Assembly (NCBI GenBank): GCA_017308515.1
Contig: JAFKEN010000012.1
Span: forward strand, 62,001 to 126,000
Direction: 5' to 3'
DNA from: Actinomycetales bacterium
Lineage (GTDB): Bacteria; Actinomycetota; Actinomycetes; Actinomycetales; Microbacteriaceae
DNA: 64,000 nt
The translations under genes and the position numbers were made by a program. The notes under the pieces were generated by a model that saw only the letters and a list, made by a program, of their open reading frames with translations, was not told the origin of the DNA and made no database searches. This document shows, one piece after another, positions 32,698 through 41,997 of the stretch (the stretch's first letter is position 1; each line of letters starts with the position of its first letter).

Positions 32698-35283
32698 TCA
32701 GCGCCGCGGCTTCTCGACGGTCTCGATCGTCTCGATCTCGTCCCCGACCTGGATGTCGTTGAACTTGCCGAGCCCGATGCCGGCCTCGAAGTCGGTGCGC
32801 ACCTCGGTGACGTCGTCCTTGAACCGGCGCAGCGATTCGATGGCGAGGTTGTCGCCGACGACGACGCCGTCGCGGATGACCCGCGCCTTGGCGTTGCGCG
32901 TGATGGTTCCGGAGCGCACGATGACACCCGCGATGTTGCCCGCCTTGGAGCTGCGGAAGATCTCGCGGATCTCGGCGAGGCCCGACTGGACCTCCTCGTA
33001 CTCGGGCTTGAGCATGCCGGTGAGGGACTGCTCGATGTCTTCCAGCGCCGAGTAGATGACCGAGTAGAAGCGCACGTCGATGCCTTCGCGCGCGGCGCGC
33101 TCGCGGGCCTTGACGTCGGGGCGGACGTTGAACCCGATGACGATCGCGTTGTCGATCGTGGCGAGGTCGATGTCGCTCTCGGTGATCGCGCCGACACCGC
33201 GGTGCAGGATGCGCAGCTGGACCGAGTCGTCGACGTCGATCTTGAGCAGCGCCTCCTCGAGCGCCTCGACGGCGCCGGAGACGTCACCCTTGATGATGAG
33301 GTTGAGGCTCTCGACCTTGCCCTCTTCGAGCGCCTTGGTGAAGTCCTCGAGGCTGATGCGCTTGCGGGCCTTGGCCAGCTGGGCGTTGCGCTCGACGGCT
33401 TCGCGCTTCTCGGCGATCTGGCGGGCGGTGCGGTCCTCCTCCGTGACGAGGAAGGTGTCGCCCGCGCGGGGCACGGTCGACAGACCCTGCACCTGCACGG
33501 GACGCGAGGGCCAGGCCTCCTCGACCGGGTCGCCGTTCTCGTCGTGCATCGCCCGCACGCGCCCGTAGGCGGTGCCCGCGACGATCGCGTCGCCGACGCG
33601 GAGCGTTCCGGACTGGATGAGCACGGTCGCGACCGCACCCCGCCCCTTGTCGAGCTTGGCTTCGATCGCGACGCCGCGCGCGTCCTTGTTGGGGTTCGCG
33701 CGCAGGTCGAGGCCGGCGTCCGCGGTCAGCAGGACGGCGTCGAGCAGCTGGTCGATGCCCTTCTTCTGCAGGGCGGAGACGTCGACGAACAGGGTGTCGC
33801 CGCCGAACTCCTCGGCGACGAGGCCGAACTCGGTGAGCTGCTGGCGCACCTTGGCGGGGTTGGCCCCCTCCTTGTCGACCTTGTTGACCGCGACCACGAT
33901 CGGCACGTTGGCCGCCTGGGCGTGATTCAGCGCCTCCACCGTCTGGGGCATGATGCCGTCGTCGGCGGCGACCACGAGGATCGCGATGTCGGTCACCTGC
34001 GCACCGCGGGCACGCATGGCGGTGAACGCCTCGTGACCGGGGGTGTCGATGAAGGTGATGGCGCGCTCGTTGCCGTCGTGCTCGGTCCAGACCTGGTACG
34101 CACCGATGTGCTGCGTGATCCCGCCGGCCTCGCCCGCGACGACGTTCGCCTCGCGGATCGCGTCGAGCAGCTTGGTCTTTCCGTGGTCGACGTGACCCAT
34201 GACCGTGACCACGGGGGGCCGGATCTCGAGCTGGTCGTCGTCCTCGTCTTCGAGCTCCTGCTCGAGGTCGATGTCGAAGCCCTCGAGGAGCTCCTTGTCT
34301 TCGTCCTCGGGGCTGACGATCTGGATCTTGTAGCCGAGCTCGTCGCCGAGCACCTCGAAGGTGCCCTCGTCGAGCGACTCGGTCGCCGTCGCCATCTCTC
34401 CCAGGTGGAAGAGCGCGGTGACGAGCGATCCGGGCTGCACGCTGTAGTTGGTCAGGCTCTCGAGCTTGTCGGCGAGGTCGGTGATCGACGCGCCGCGGCG
34501 CAGCCGGATGACCTGGCCGTTGCCGCGGGGGACGGCGACGCCGCCGAGCTGCGGGGCCTCCCGCATCTCGAATTCGGCGCGCTTCGTGCGCTTCGACTTG
34601 CGGGCCTTGCTCTTGCCGCCGCCCTTGCCGAAGGCACCGGCGGTGCCGCCGCGGCCGCGACCGCCGCCGCCGGGGCGCCCGGGGTAGCCGCCGCCGGGAC
34701 GCCCGCCGCCGGGACCGCCGCCGAAGCCGCCGGGACGCGGGGCGCCCGGGCGCGGCGCGCCGGGGCGCGGAGCCGCGGGGCGCGGGATGCCGCCGCCGGG
34801 GCGGGGCATGCCCTGGGTGCTCGAGAAGGGGTTGTTGCCCGGGCGCGGGGCGCCGGGACGCGCCATGCCCTGGCTCGAGGCGTAGGGGTTGTTGCCGGGC
34901 CGGGGGCCGCCGCCGGGGCGGGGCGTGTCGGGGCGCGCGGGCGCGGGGCGGCCCTCGGCCGCGGGGCGCTCGTCGGCGGCCGGACGCGGGGCCTCGGCCG
35001 CGGGGGCCGGCTCGGCGGGGGCCGGCTTCGGGGTCTCGGCCGCCGGGGCGGGCTTCGGCGCGGGCTTGGCGGCCGGCTTGGCCGCGGCGCCGTTGCTCTC
35101 CGCCTTGGCGGGCTTGGCGACGCCCTCGGCCTCGAGCGCCTGCTTGAGGCGGCGCGCGACCGGCGGGGCGATGCTCGACGAGGCGCTCTTCACGAACTCG
35201 CCCATGTCCTTGAGCTTGTCGAGAGCGACCTTGGAGTCGACGCCGATCTCGGCGGCGACCTCGTGTACGCGTGGGTTGGCCAC
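32698..35283 (-). CDS. infB: Translation initiation factor IF-2
   Basis: 861 residues from GTG 35283 ([18 protein letters not shown]), with AGGAG before it; an in-frame ATG at 35328 lacks a ribosome site. Residues 1-50: IF2N domain; about 60-270: Pro/Ala/Gly-rich low-complexity linker with repeated RPGAPRPG; then the GTPase: GHVDHGKT (G1), DTPGHE (G3), NKVD (G4), followed by the C-terminal initiator-tRNA domains. It places fMet-tRNA on the 30S subunit. Confidence 0.95.
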   Translation of the reverse strand: MANPRVHEVAAEIGVDSKVALDKLKDMGEFVKSASSSIAPPVARRLKQALEAEGVAKPAKAESNGAAAKPAAKPAPKPAPAAETPKPAPAEPAPAAEAPRPAADERPAAEGRPAPARPDTPRPGGGPRPGNNPYASSQGMARPGAPRPGNNPFSSTQGMPRPGGGIPRPAAPRPGAPRPGAPRPGGFGGGPGGGRPGGGYPGRPGGGGRGRGGTAGAFGKGGGKSKARKSKRTKRAEFEMREAPQLGGVAVPRGNGQVIRLRRGASITDLADKLESLTNYSVQPGSLVTALFHLGEMATATESLDEGTFEVLGDELGYKIQIVSPEDEDKELLEGFDIDLEQELEDEDDDQLEIRPPVVTVMGHVDHGKTKLLDAIREANVVAGEAGGITQHIGAYQVWTEHDGNERAITFIDTPGHEAFTAMRARGAQVTDIAILVVAADDGIMPQTVEALNHAQAANVPIVVAVNKVDKEGANPAKVRQQLTEFGLVAEEFGGDTLFVDVSALQKKGIDQLLDAVLLTADAGLDLRANPNKDARGVAIEAKLDKGRGAVATVLIQSGTLRVGDAIVAGTAYGRVRAMHDENGDPVEEAWPSRPVQVQGLSTVPRAGDTFLVTEEDRTARQIAEKREAVERNAQLAKARKRISLEDFTKALEEGKVESLNLIIKGDVSGAVEALEEALLKIDVDDSVQLRILHRGVGAITESDIDLATIDNAIVIGFNVRPDVKARERAAREGIDVRFYSVIYSALEDIEQSLTGMLKPEYEEVQSGLAEIREIFRSSKAGNIAGVIVRSGTITRNAKARVIRDGVVVGDNLAIESLRRFKDDVTEVRTDFEAGIGLGKFNDIQVGDEIETIETVEKPRR

Positions 35284-35377
35284 AATTCTCCTGTCTGGGA
35301 TCCGCTCCCAGGCAGGAGCGGACGTCAAAGGGTGAGGGAACTCATTTCGAGCCGCTCATCAGTTGTCCATGTGCCGA

Positions 35378-35626
35378 TCAGCCTTCGTGGAGGTCGGTTC
35401 CCAGGCCCGAGGTGTCGAGCCGGGTGGTGACCCGCAGAGCCCGCCCGAAGGCGTTCCTGCGGATCGCGGTGTCGAGACACGCGGCCGCGGGATGCAGCCA
35501 CGCTCCCCTGCCCGGCTGACGCGCCGCGTGATCCACGACGACCCGGCCGTCGCGCGCGACAACCCTCACGAGGGAGGACCGAGGAGCACGCTGCCGACAA
35601 CCCAGGCAGGTTCTGACGCTCTCCAT
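35378..35626 (-). CDS. ylxR: YlxR-family protein (DUF448)
   Basis: 82 residues from ATG 35626, with GGGAGGGG upstream. RTCLGCRQRAPRSSLVRVV is the YlxR signature, followed by GRGAWLHP and RRNAFGRALR. YlxR is an RNA-binding protein linked to RNase P in firmicutes; its role here is assumed similar. Sits between nusA and infB as in most bacteria. A 68-base palindromic element precedes its ribosome site. Confidence 0.9.
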   Translation of the reverse strand: MESVRTCLGCRQRAPRSSLVRVVARDGRVVVDHAARQPGRGAWLHPAAACLDTAIRRNAFGRALRVTTRLDTSGLGTDLHEG

Positions 35627-35652
35627 GGTACCCCTCCCGCTACCCTGCCGCG

Positions 35653-35720
35653 CTTCGCTGGAGCGAACCGCGGTTCGACCCCCGTGCAACGGGGTCGAAC
35701 CGCGGACTGATCCAGCGAAG
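35653..35720 (-). repeat. Near-perfect two-tier palindrome between nusA and ylxR
   Basis: Outer arms CTTCGCTGGA/TCCAGCGAAG (10 bp), 5x5 internal loop, inner arms CCGCGGTTCGACCCC/GGGGTCGAACCGCGG (15 bp), 8-base loop. 25 bp pair perfectly. It begins 10 bases after the nusA stop. A second, diverged copy is at 61039-61135. Confidence 0.85.
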
Positions 35721-35730
35721 TGACCCCCGG

Positions 35731-36711
35731 TCAGTCCTCCATGACGGAGTCGGGCTGGATGTCGATCCGAGCTCCGGTGAGCTTCGCCGCGAGGCGGGCG
35801 TTCTGGCCCTCCTTGCCGATCGCGAGCGAGAGCTGGTAGTCGGGCACGAGGGCGCGCACGGCCTTGAGGTCCTTGTCGACGACGAAGGCGCTCGTCACCT
35901 TCGCGGGGCTGAGCGCGTTGGCGACGAAGGTCGGCAGATCCTCGGCCCAGTCGACGATGTCGATCTTCTCCTCGCCGAGCTCGCTCGTGACCGCGCGCAC
36001 GCGCGCGCCGAGCTCGCCGATGCAGGCGCCCTTCGCGTTGATGCCGGGCTGGGTGGCGCGCACCGCGATCTTGGTGCGGTGGCCGGCCTCGCGCGCGAGG
36101 CTCGCGATCTCGACCGCACCGGAGGCGATCTCGGGCACCTCGAGCGCGAACAGGCGGCGCACGAGACCGGGATGCGTGCGGCTGACCGTGATCGAGGGGC
36201 CCTTCAGCCCCTTGCTCACGCTCGTCAGGTAGACCCGCAGCCGCCGGCCGTGCGCGTAGTCCTCGCCGGGCACCTGCTCCTCGGGCGGCAGGATCGCCTC
36301 GACCGTGCCGAGGTCGACGTGGATCATCCGCGGGTTGGGCCCCTGCTGGATGACGCCCGCGACGATGTCGCCCTCGCGCCCCTTGAACTCGCCGAGCACC
36401 TTGTCGTCGCCGATGTCGCGCATCCGCTGGGCGATGACCTGCTTGGCGGCGAAGGCGGAGATGCGCCCGAAGCCCTCAGGCTCGTCGACGACCTCGCCGA
36501 TGACCTCGCCCTCGTCGTCGCGCTCGGGCACGTAGACGGTGACGTGACCGGTCTTGCGGTCGAGCTCGACGCGAGCGCCCGACTCGGGCGCCTGCTCGGT
36601 GTGACGCAGGTAGGCGGTGAGGATCGCCTGCTCGATGATGCCGGCGAGCTCCTCGAACGGGATGTCGCGCTCACGCTCCATGAGCCGGAGCATCCCCATG
36701 TCGATGTCCAC
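35731..36711 (-). CDS. nusA: Transcription termination/antitermination factor NusA
   Basis: 326 residues from GTG 36711 with GGGAGG 6 bases upstream. N-terminal RNAP-binding domain (LRLMERERDIPFEEL), S1 domain (GDIVAGVIQQ), KH1 and KH2 (CIGELGARVRAV; LSLAIGKEGQNARLAAKLTG). The acidic repeats of E. coli NusA are absent, as in other Gram-positive forms. The rimP gene usually found just upstream is not here; instead a CPBP protease precedes it. Confidence 0.95.
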   Translation of the reverse strand: MDIDMGMLRLMERERDIPFEELAGIIEQAILTAYLRHTEQAPESGARVELDRKTGHVTVYVPERDDEGEVIGEVVDEPEGFGRISAFAAKQVIAQRMRDIGDDKVLGEFKGREGDIVAGVIQQGPNPRMIHVDLGTVEAILPPEEQVPGEDYAHGRRLRVYLTSVSKGLKGPSITVSRTHPGLVRRLFALEVPEIASGAVEIASLAREAGHRTKIAVRATQPGINAKGACIGELGARVRAVTSELGEEKIDIVDWAEDLPTFVANALSPAKVTSAFVVDKDLKAVRALVPDYQLSLAIGKEGQNARLAAKLTGARIDIQPDSVMED

Positions 36712-36761
36712 GTCGCGCCTCCCTATTCAGCTGTCGCGGCGACCCGTGGCCGCATCAGGGG

Positions 36762-36767
36762 ATTCTA
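36762..36767 (-). promoter_or_regulatory. -10 hexamer of nusA, overlapping the CPBP stop
   Basis: TAGAAT (minus strand); its TAG is the CPBP gene's stop codon. Leader to GTG 36711 about 45 bases. Confidence 0.5.
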
Positions 36768-37985
36768 GCCGAGCGGGCGGGGCGCGCCGGGGCCGGCGCC
36801 GTCGTCGGGCGTCCCGTAGGCCTCCGACCCGGCGGCGGCCGTCGCCGCACCCTCGGCGCCGGGCACGAGCCACGGGGCCGGCTCCCAGCCGCGCGGGCCC
36901 CAGGCCCAGGGGACGGGGGCGGGCGGCGCGACGTAGGGCCGGGTGCGCACGAGACGGGTGCGGCGCACGATGAGCTCGGCCCCGCCGAGGAACACCCCGG
37001 TGGTCAGCACCGAGAGCCCGAGGGAGATCAGGTGCTCGCCCACGCCGGCGCCCGTCGACGACTGCAGCGAGGTGGTTCCGCTGATGCCGCTGGCGAGGAT
37101 GAGGAACGAGACGATGTTGTTGACCGAGTGCCAGGCGATCCCGGCCTCGAGCCCGCCCGTGCGCCAGACCAGATAGCAGGCCGCGAGCCCGAACAGGCCG
37201 ACATCGGCGAGGCCCCACCAGTCGTAGCTGTGCCCCGCGATGAACAGTCCGGTGGGCACGACGACCGCGAGCGGCATCCAGCGCAGCCAGGAGCCGAAGA
37301 TCTGGAAGAGCAGGCCGCGGAAGACGTACTCCTCGGCGGCCGCCTGGAACGGCGTCAGGAGCACGACGAGCACCACGAGCACGGCGAGGGTGCCGCCGGG
37401 CGTCGTGACCTCGATCGGCTCGCCCGCGATCCACGCCGGCACGAGCACGCTCAGCATGATGAGGCCGCCCACGAGCAGCGACAGGGCCAGGAACGGCGCG
37501 AGCACCCGCGCACGGAGGCGTCCAACGACCGAGTGCACGAACCCGACCGGCCGCAGGCCGACGGTGAGCATCGCGAGCGGCACGCAGGGCAGCCAGATCG
37601 CGACGCTCAGCACGAGGAACACGAACTGGAACGGGTCGGCGATGTCGGGCTCCGTGAGCCCGGTGACCCAGGCCTGGAAGGCGACGAGCCCCTCGTCGAC
37701 GTCGAAGGGTACGGCGCCGATCGCGACGCCGACGACCAGCAGCACGACCGTCAGCAGCAGGCTCGCGACGAGCACGTAGAGCGCCGCGACGCCGAGCGCG
37801 AGCAGCGGCTTCCACCAGCGGTAGCCGGGCTGGGCGCGCAGCAGCCGGTGGTAGGGCACCCCCTGCCCCTCGGCGAACGGGGCCGGCTTCGGGGCGGGCG
37901 GGTACCAGACGGTCGGAGCGCCCGGCGGCACGGCGGGCGCCGGGGCGGCGGGTGCACCGGGGGGCGGGGCGGGCGCATCGGTCAC
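36765..37985 (-). CDS. CPBP-family intramembrane metalloprotease
   Basis: 406 residues from GTG 37985. Pro/Ala-rich N-terminal tail, then about eight helices. CPBP motifs: EEYVFRG (EExxxR), FIAGH (FxxxH) and WHSVNN (HxxxN), all intact. A Pro/Trp-rich cytoplasmic tail follows. CPBP/Abi proteins cleave within membranes (CAAX protease type); substrate unknown. The start follows a near-consensus TTGGAT by 6 bases. Confidence 0.88.
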   Translation of the reverse strand: MTDAPAPPPGAPAAPAPAVPPGAPTVWYPPAPKPAPFAEGQGVPYHRLLRAQPGYRWWKPLLALGVAALYVLVASLLLTVVLLVVGVAIGAVPFDVDEGLVAFQAWVTGLTEPDIADPFQFVFLVLSVAIWLPCVPLAMLTVGLRPVGFVHSVVGRLRARVLAPFLALSLLVGGLIMLSVLVPAWIAGEPIEVTTPGGTLAVLVVLVVLLTPFQAAAEEYVFRGLLFQIFGSWLRWMPLAVVVPTGLFIAGHSYDWWGLADVGLFGLAACYLVWRTGGLEAGIAWHSVNNIVSFLILASGISGTTSLQSSTGAGVGEHLISLGLSVLTTGVFLGGAELIVRRTRLVRTRPYVAPPAPVPWAWGPRGWEPAPWLVPGAEGAATAAAGSEAYGTPDDGAGPGAPRPLG

Positions 37986-38082
37986 GGGTCGATCCAATCA
38001 GACCGGCCGGCGAGCGAGCTGACCGAGCGCGACCGGGCGACGGCCCGCGAAGAGGGGCGGGATCCGGGGACCCGACGAAACC

Positions 38083-38088
38083 TAGACT
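38083..38088 (+). promoter_or_regulatory. -10 hexamer of the DUF2510 gene
   Basis: TAGACT, leader of about 16 bases that contains GAGGGG, then ATG 38110. Confidence 0.5.
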
Positions 38089-38109
38089 CCGGGATGTCGA
38101 GGGGATGAG

Positions 38110-38751
38110 ATGACCGACACCGCGACCGCCGCAGCCGGCTGGTACCCCGACCCGGTCACGCCCGGCGCCGTGCGCTGGTGGTCGGGCGCGGCGTGGACCC
38201 ACGAGACCCGAGCGGTCGCCGCACCCGCCGTCGCCCCGGTCGACTGGAGCAGTCTGCCGACGTTGGCGGCCGAGGAGTCGACGACTCCGGCCGCAACCTG
38301 GTCACGCGACCCGAACCTCTCGTCGGCGACCCCCTGGGCCGCCTCGCGCCCGAGGCTCGCCGACTCCGCGCAGACCGCGGGCGGCTGGATGCTCGCGCTG
38401 TCCCCGATCGCGGCCAATCTGCTCGGCAGCGCTCTCGTCACCGTGTTGGCGCTCGGCGGGATCCATCTGCCCAACGCCGTGATCGCGGTCCCTGCGCTCG
38501 TCTACGTCTGGATCGCGGGCGCACTCGACGGCAGCGCGCTGGCGCGGCGGGGCTACCGGCCGCCGAGCGTGCTGTGGATGCTCCTGCTGCCGCCGCTGGT
38601 CTACCTGATCGTGCGCGGACGCCGGGTCCGGGCCGCACGCGGGACCGCGTGGCCGATCGAGCTCGTGTACTTCCTGCAGGTGGCGATCGCGATCATCCTC
38701 GTGGTGCTCGCGATCGCGACCGTCGGCTCCTGGGCGGGCGCCCCGTACTGA
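38110..38751 (+). CDS. DUF2510-domain membrane protein
   Basis: 213 residues. The N-terminal DUF2510 motif AGWYPDPVTPGAVRWWSG then AWTHETR is clear. About four helices follow (98-118, 122-142, 155-172, 188-208). Function unknown; DUF2510 is a short Trp-rich module common in actinobacterial membrane proteins. A tiny frame ATG 38094 (MSRG) ends just before this start and is probably meaningless. Confidence 0.8.
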   Translation: MTDTATAAAGWYPDPVTPGAVRWWSGAAWTHETRAVAAPAVAPVDWSSLPTLAAEESTTPAATWSRDPNLSSATPWAASRPRLADSAQTAGGWMLALSPIAANLLGSALVTVLALGGIHLPNAVIAVPALVYVWIAGALDGSALARRGYRPPSVLWMLLLPPLVYLIVRGRRVRAARGTAWPIELVYFLQVAIAIILVVLAIATVGSWAGAPY

Positions 38752-38796
38752 GCCCCGCCACGGGCCGGGCCCACCCCGACCCGCGCGGCGGCGAGC

Positions 38797-40188
38797 TCAG
38801 GAGCCGACGAGCCGCTCGCCGAGGTAGCCGACGAGCCGGTCGAGGCCGACGCGCTCCTGCTGCATCGTGTCGCGTTCGCGCACCGTGACCGCCCGGTCGT
38901 CGAGCGAGTCGAAGTCGACGGTGACGCAGAACGGGGTGCCGATCTCGTCCTGCCGGCGGTAGCGGCGGCCGATCGCGCCGGCGTCGTCGAACTCGACGTT
39001 CCAGGTGCGGCGCAGCTCGTCGGCGAGCTCGCGGGCCACCGGCGAGAGCTGCTCGTTGCGCGACAGCGGCAGCACGGCCGCCTTGACCGGCGCGAGACGC
39101 CGATCGAGCCGCAGCACGGTGCGGCTGTCGACGCCGCCCTTCGCGTTGGGCGCCTCGTCTTCGGCGTAGGCCTCGACCAGGAAGGCCATGAGCGCCCGCG
39201 TAAGGCCGAAGGAGGGCTCGATGACGTAGGGCGTGTAGCGCGTGCCCGAGGCCTGGTCGAAGTAGCGCAGATCCTGACCGGAGGCCTCGATGTGGTTGCT
39301 CAGATCGAAGTCGGTGCGGTTGGCGATGCCCATGAGCTCGCCCCATCCGTCGCCGCCGGCGAATCCGAAGCGGTACTCGATGTCGGCGGTCGCGGCCGAG
39401 TAGTGCGCGCGCTCGCCGTCGGGCACGTCGAGGCGGCGCACGTTGGCCGGGCTGAGGCCCAGGTCTTCGAACCACGCGACGCAGTCGGCGATCCAGGACT
39501 CGTACCACTGCCCCGCCTCCTCGGGCGGGGTGAAGTACTCGATCTCCATCTGCTCGAACTCGCGGGTGCGGAAGATGAAGTTGCCCGGCGTGATCTCATT
39601 GCGGAAGGCCTTGCCGACCTGGCCGATGCCGAACGGCGGCTTCATGCGGCTGGTCTGCACGACGTTCGCGAAGTCGACGAAGATGCCCTGCGCCGTCTCG
39701 GGGCGCAGATAGTGCAGGCCGTCCTCGCTCTCAACCGGGCCGAGGTAGGTCTTCATGAGACCCGAGAACAGCTGCGGCTCGGTCCACTGACCGCGCGTGC
39801 CGCAGTTCGGGCAGGCGATCTCGGCGAGGCCGCCCTCGGGGGCGCGGCCCTTCTTCGCCTCGAACTCCTCCTGCAGGTGGTCGGCGCGGAAGCGCTTGTG
39901 GCAGCTCAGGCACTCGGTGAGCGGGTCGGTGAAGGTCGCGACGTGGCCCGAGGCCTCCCACACCCGCTTGGGCAGGATGATCGCCGAGTCGAGTCCCACC
40001 ATGTCGGCGCGGCCGCGCACGAAGCGCTGCCACCACTGCCGCTTGATGTTCTCCTTGAGCTCGACCCCGAGCGGGCCGTAGTCCCACGCGGAGCGCGACC
40101 CGCCGTAGATCTCGCCCGCCTGATAGACGAATCCCCGCCGCTTGGCGAGGGCGATGACGGCGTCGAGCGAGGACGGGGCTGCGGCCAC
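38797..40188 (-). CDS. glyS: Glycyl-tRNA synthetase (single-chain type)
   Basis: 463 residues. Class II core: [25 protein letters not shown] zinc residues, [12 protein letters not shown] and [21 protein letters not shown] (motif 2; second part [11 protein letters not shown]), anticodon-binding C-terminal domain. The homodimeric (eukaryal/archaeal-like) type used by actinobacteria. GTG 40188 with AGGAG about 8 bases upstream. A small hairpin lies in its leader. Confidence 0.95.
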   Translation of the reverse strand: MAAAPSSLDAVIALAKRRGFVYQAGEIYGGSRSAWDYGPLGVELKENIKRQWWQRFVRGRADMVGLDSAIILPKRVWEASGHVATFTDPLTECLSCHKRFRADHLQEEFEAKKGRAPEGGLAEIACPNCGTRGQWTEPQLFSGLMKTYLGPVESEDGLHYLRPETAQGIFVDFANVVQTSRMKPPFGIGQVGKAFRNEITPGNFIFRTREFEQMEIEYFTPPEEAGQWYESWIADCVAWFEDLGLSPANVRRLDVPDGERAHYSAATADIEYRFGFAGGDGWGELMGIANRTDFDLSNHIEASGQDLRYFDQASGTRYTPYVIEPSFGLTRALMAFLVEAYAEDEAPNAKGGVDSRTVLRLDRRLAPVKAAVLPLSRNEQLSPVARELADELRRTWNVEFDDAGAIGRRYRRQDEIGTPFCVTVDFDSLDDRAVTVRERDTMQQERVGLDRLVGYLGERLVGS

Positions 40189-40211
40189 GGGGGGATCTCC
40201 TGGGGCTTCCG

Positions 40212-40228
40212 CCGCACCGGCTGTGCGG
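40212..40228 (-). promoter_or_regulatory. Leader hairpin of glyS
   Basis: CCGCAC/GTGCGG arms with a 5-base loop, in the predicted glyS leader between the -10 and the ribosome site. May influence translation; no T-box features accompany it. Confidence 0.35.
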
Positions 40229-40246
40229 TCGGGACGTGAAAGGCCC

Positions 40247-40252
40247 AGCCTA
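40247..40252 (-). promoter_or_regulatory. -10 hexamer of glyS
   Basis: TAGGCT on the minus strand, about 60 bases before GTG 40188. Confidence 0.5.
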
Positions 40253-40291
40253 CCGGCGGCGCCGTGCGCTCCGGGCCGGGCGGCGGCGCGC

Positions 40292-41341
40292 TCAGCCCCG
40301 CAGGGCCGCGAGCGCGAGCTCGACGTCGCGCTCGTCGTTCCAGAGGTGGAAGCTCAGCCGCAGGTTGCCGGCGCGGCCCGCGGCGCGGATGCCGGCGGCC
40401 CGCAGCTTCGCGAGCCCCTCGCCCGACTCGTCGCGCCAGGCGACGATCGCGCGGCGCTGCTCGGGGAGGCCGAGCGCGGTCGTGAGGGCGGCGCCCAGCT
40501 CGGCGGCGTGATCCCAGGTCTCCTGCGGATCCAGCCCCGCGATCATGCCGATGCTCGCCTCCGCTCCGACCCAGGCCTGCCAGGCGGGCGAGGCGTCGTA
40601 GCGCCGGGCATCGGTCGCGAGCTCGATGCCGGGGCCGTAGGCGGAGGCCCAGATGTCGCGCCCCGCGTACCAGCCCGACTGCAGCGCCGGGATGCGCGGG
40701 TGCAGCTCGGGTGCGATCGTCAGGAACGAAACCCCGCGCGGCGAGCACAGCCACTTGTAGGCGTGACAGACGGTCGCGTCGAACTCGTCGGCGTTCACCG
40801 GGAGCACCCCCGCGGCCTGCGTGAGGTCGACGAGGGTAAGGGTGCCGTGCCGCCTCGCCGCGGCCCGGATCGCATCGGCGTCGGCGATCGCGCCGTCGGC
40901 CGACTGCACGAGCGAGAACGCCACGAGCCAGGTCTCCGGCCCGATGGCCTCGGCGAGGTCACCGAGCGGCACGGTGCGCACCCGCAGGTCGCCGCGCTGC
41001 TCGAAGGGCGTGGGGATCGAGCTGAAGTCGCCGTGCGGTACGACGATCTCGGCGCCCGCCGGCGCCGCGGCCGCGAACAACCCGACGAGCTGGGAGACGA
41101 GCGCGCCGATCGCGACGCGCGACGGGTCCGTGCCGACGAGCCGGGCGTACGACGCGCGGGTGCGGCTCACCACCCCGTCGTAGCCTCCCGGCTCGACCTC
41201 GCCGCGGCTCCAGGTCTCGAGGTCGGCGCGCACCGCCTCGAGCATCGCCCGCGGCGGCAGGCCGGTCGAGGCGGCGTTCAGGTAGCCGCGCACCGCGGGG
41301 AACTGCTCGGCCGCCGCACGGAAGGCCTCGGATCGCTGCAT
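40292..41341 (-). CDS. Class V aminotransferase-fold PLP enzyme
   Basis: 349 residues. Pattern of the isopenicillin-N epimerase/cysteine desulfurase-like branch: [14 protein letters not shown] at the start, [15 protein letters not shown] (PLP Asp), and [16 protein letters not shown] with the Schiff-base Lys. It lacks the SSGSAC-type active Cys loop of true cysteine desulfurases. Substrate unknown. ATG 41341 follows a near-consensus CATGCT by 6 bases. Confidence 0.8.
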   Translation of the reverse strand: MQRSEAFRAAAEQFPAVRGYLNAASTGLPPRAMLEAVRADLETWSRGEVEPGGYDGVVSRTRASYARLVGTDPSRVAIGALVSQLVGLFAAAAPAGAEIVVPHGDFSSIPTPFEQRGDLRVRTVPLGDLAEAIGPETWLVAFSLVQSADGAIADADAIRAAARRHGTLTLVDLTQAAGVLPVNADEFDATVCHAYKWLCSPRGVSFLTIAPELHPRIPALQSGWYAGRDIWASAYGPGIELATDARRYDASPAWQAWVGAEASIGMIAGLDPQETWDHAAELGAALTTALGLPEQRRAIVAWRDESGEGLAKLRAAGIRAAGRAGNLRLSFHLWNDERDVELALAALRG

Positions 41342-41410
41342 CGGCTCAGCATGCCGCCCCCGCGGGCGAGGGCACCAGGGCCACTCTCCCGGCGGGGGCC
41401 TGGGGTCGTG

Positions 41411-41899
41411 TCAGTCGACCTCCTCCAGCCGGCCGGTCGCGACGTCGAAAACGAAGCCGCGCACGAGGTCGGTGTGCGGGATGAACGGCGAGCTGCGCAC
41501 GCGCCGCAGCGACTGGCGCACGTCCTCCGCCGCATCCGGGAAAGCCTCGGCGGCCCATTCAGGGCGGATGCCGACCTCCTCCTCGATCGACGCCTTGAAG
41601 GCGTCGTCGGTGAAGGTCACCATGCCGCAGTCGGTGTGGTGGATGAGCACGATCTCGCGCGTGCCCAGCAGCCGCTGGCTGATGGCGAGCGAGCGGATCT
41701 CGTCGGCGGTGATCACCCCGCCCGCGTTGCGGATCACGTGGGCCTCGCCATCTCCGAGGCCGAGGATGCGGTACACGTCGAGCCGCGCGTCCATGCACGC
41801 GACGACCGCGAGGTGCCGGCTCGGCGGCAGCGGGAGGGGGCCGGAGAAGGTCTCGGCGTAGCGGGCGTTGTTCTCGAGGAGTTCGTCGGTGACGGTCAT
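41411..41899 (-). CDS. Beta-class carbonic anhydrase
   Basis: 162 residues. Zinc ligands: ACMDARLD (CxDxR) and HHTDCGM (HxxC). Length fits the small clade-D beta enzymes of actinobacteria. CO2 + H2O to bicarbonate, cytoplasmic. Own promoter TACCGT 6 bases before ATG 41899, with a repeated CGTCACACT further upstream. Confidence 0.92.
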   Translation of the reverse strand: MTVTDELLENNARYAETFSGPLPLPPSRHLAVVACMDARLDVYRILGLGDGEAHVIRNAGGVITADEIRSLAISQRLLGTREIVLIHHTDCGMVTFTDDAFKASIEEEVGIRPEWAAEAFPDAAEDVRQSLRRVRSSPFIPHTDLVRGFVFDVATGRLEEVD

Positions 41900-41905
41900 G
41901 GCGCC

Positions 41906-41911
41906 ACGGTA
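41906..41911 (-). promoter_or_regulatory. -10 hexamer of the carbonic anhydrase gene
   Basis: TACCGT, spacer GGCGCC, ATG 41899 (minus strand). Confidence 0.6.
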
Positions 41912-41936
41912 GGGGCGAGGGGAACGGGCGAGCCCG

Positions 41937-41965
41937 AGTGTGACGGTCCGGGTCGAAGTGTGACG
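41937..41965. repeat. Direct repeat AGTGTGACG x2, 20-bp period
   Basis: 41937-41945 and 41957-41965. The copies face the same side of the helix just upstream of the carbonic anhydrase promoter. TGTGA is also the half-site of CRP/GlxR regulators. Candidate activator or repressor site. Confidence 0.45.
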
Positions 41966-41997
41966 CCGTGCGTCGCGCGCAGTCGACGCGCGTCCGG

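Noticed and set aside
31834-35430. A 1198-codon open frame on the plus strand opposite rbfA and infB.
   Set aside because: It is antisense to two certain genes. Very high GC depletes stop codons, and its composition (Arg/Asp/Val/Leu strings) is that of a shadow frame. The same holds for the long plus-strand frames at 2613-5003, 53128-56184 and 57075-59540.
35671-35682. ggttcgacccc looks like a tRNA T arm.
   Set aside because: No acceptor, D or anticodon arms fit around it; it belongs to the hairpin between nusA and ylxR.
35691-35705. GGGGTCGAACCGCGG resembles the T-box consensus GGGTGGAACCGCG.
   Set aside because: It is one arm of a perfect palindrome, present on both strands; there is no stem I, specifier loop or downstream aminoacylation gene.
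38094-38108. A four-residue frame (ATG TCG AGG GGA TGA) before the DUF2510 gene.
   Set aside because: It has no regulatory codons; the stretch serves better as leader with the GAGGGG ribosome site.
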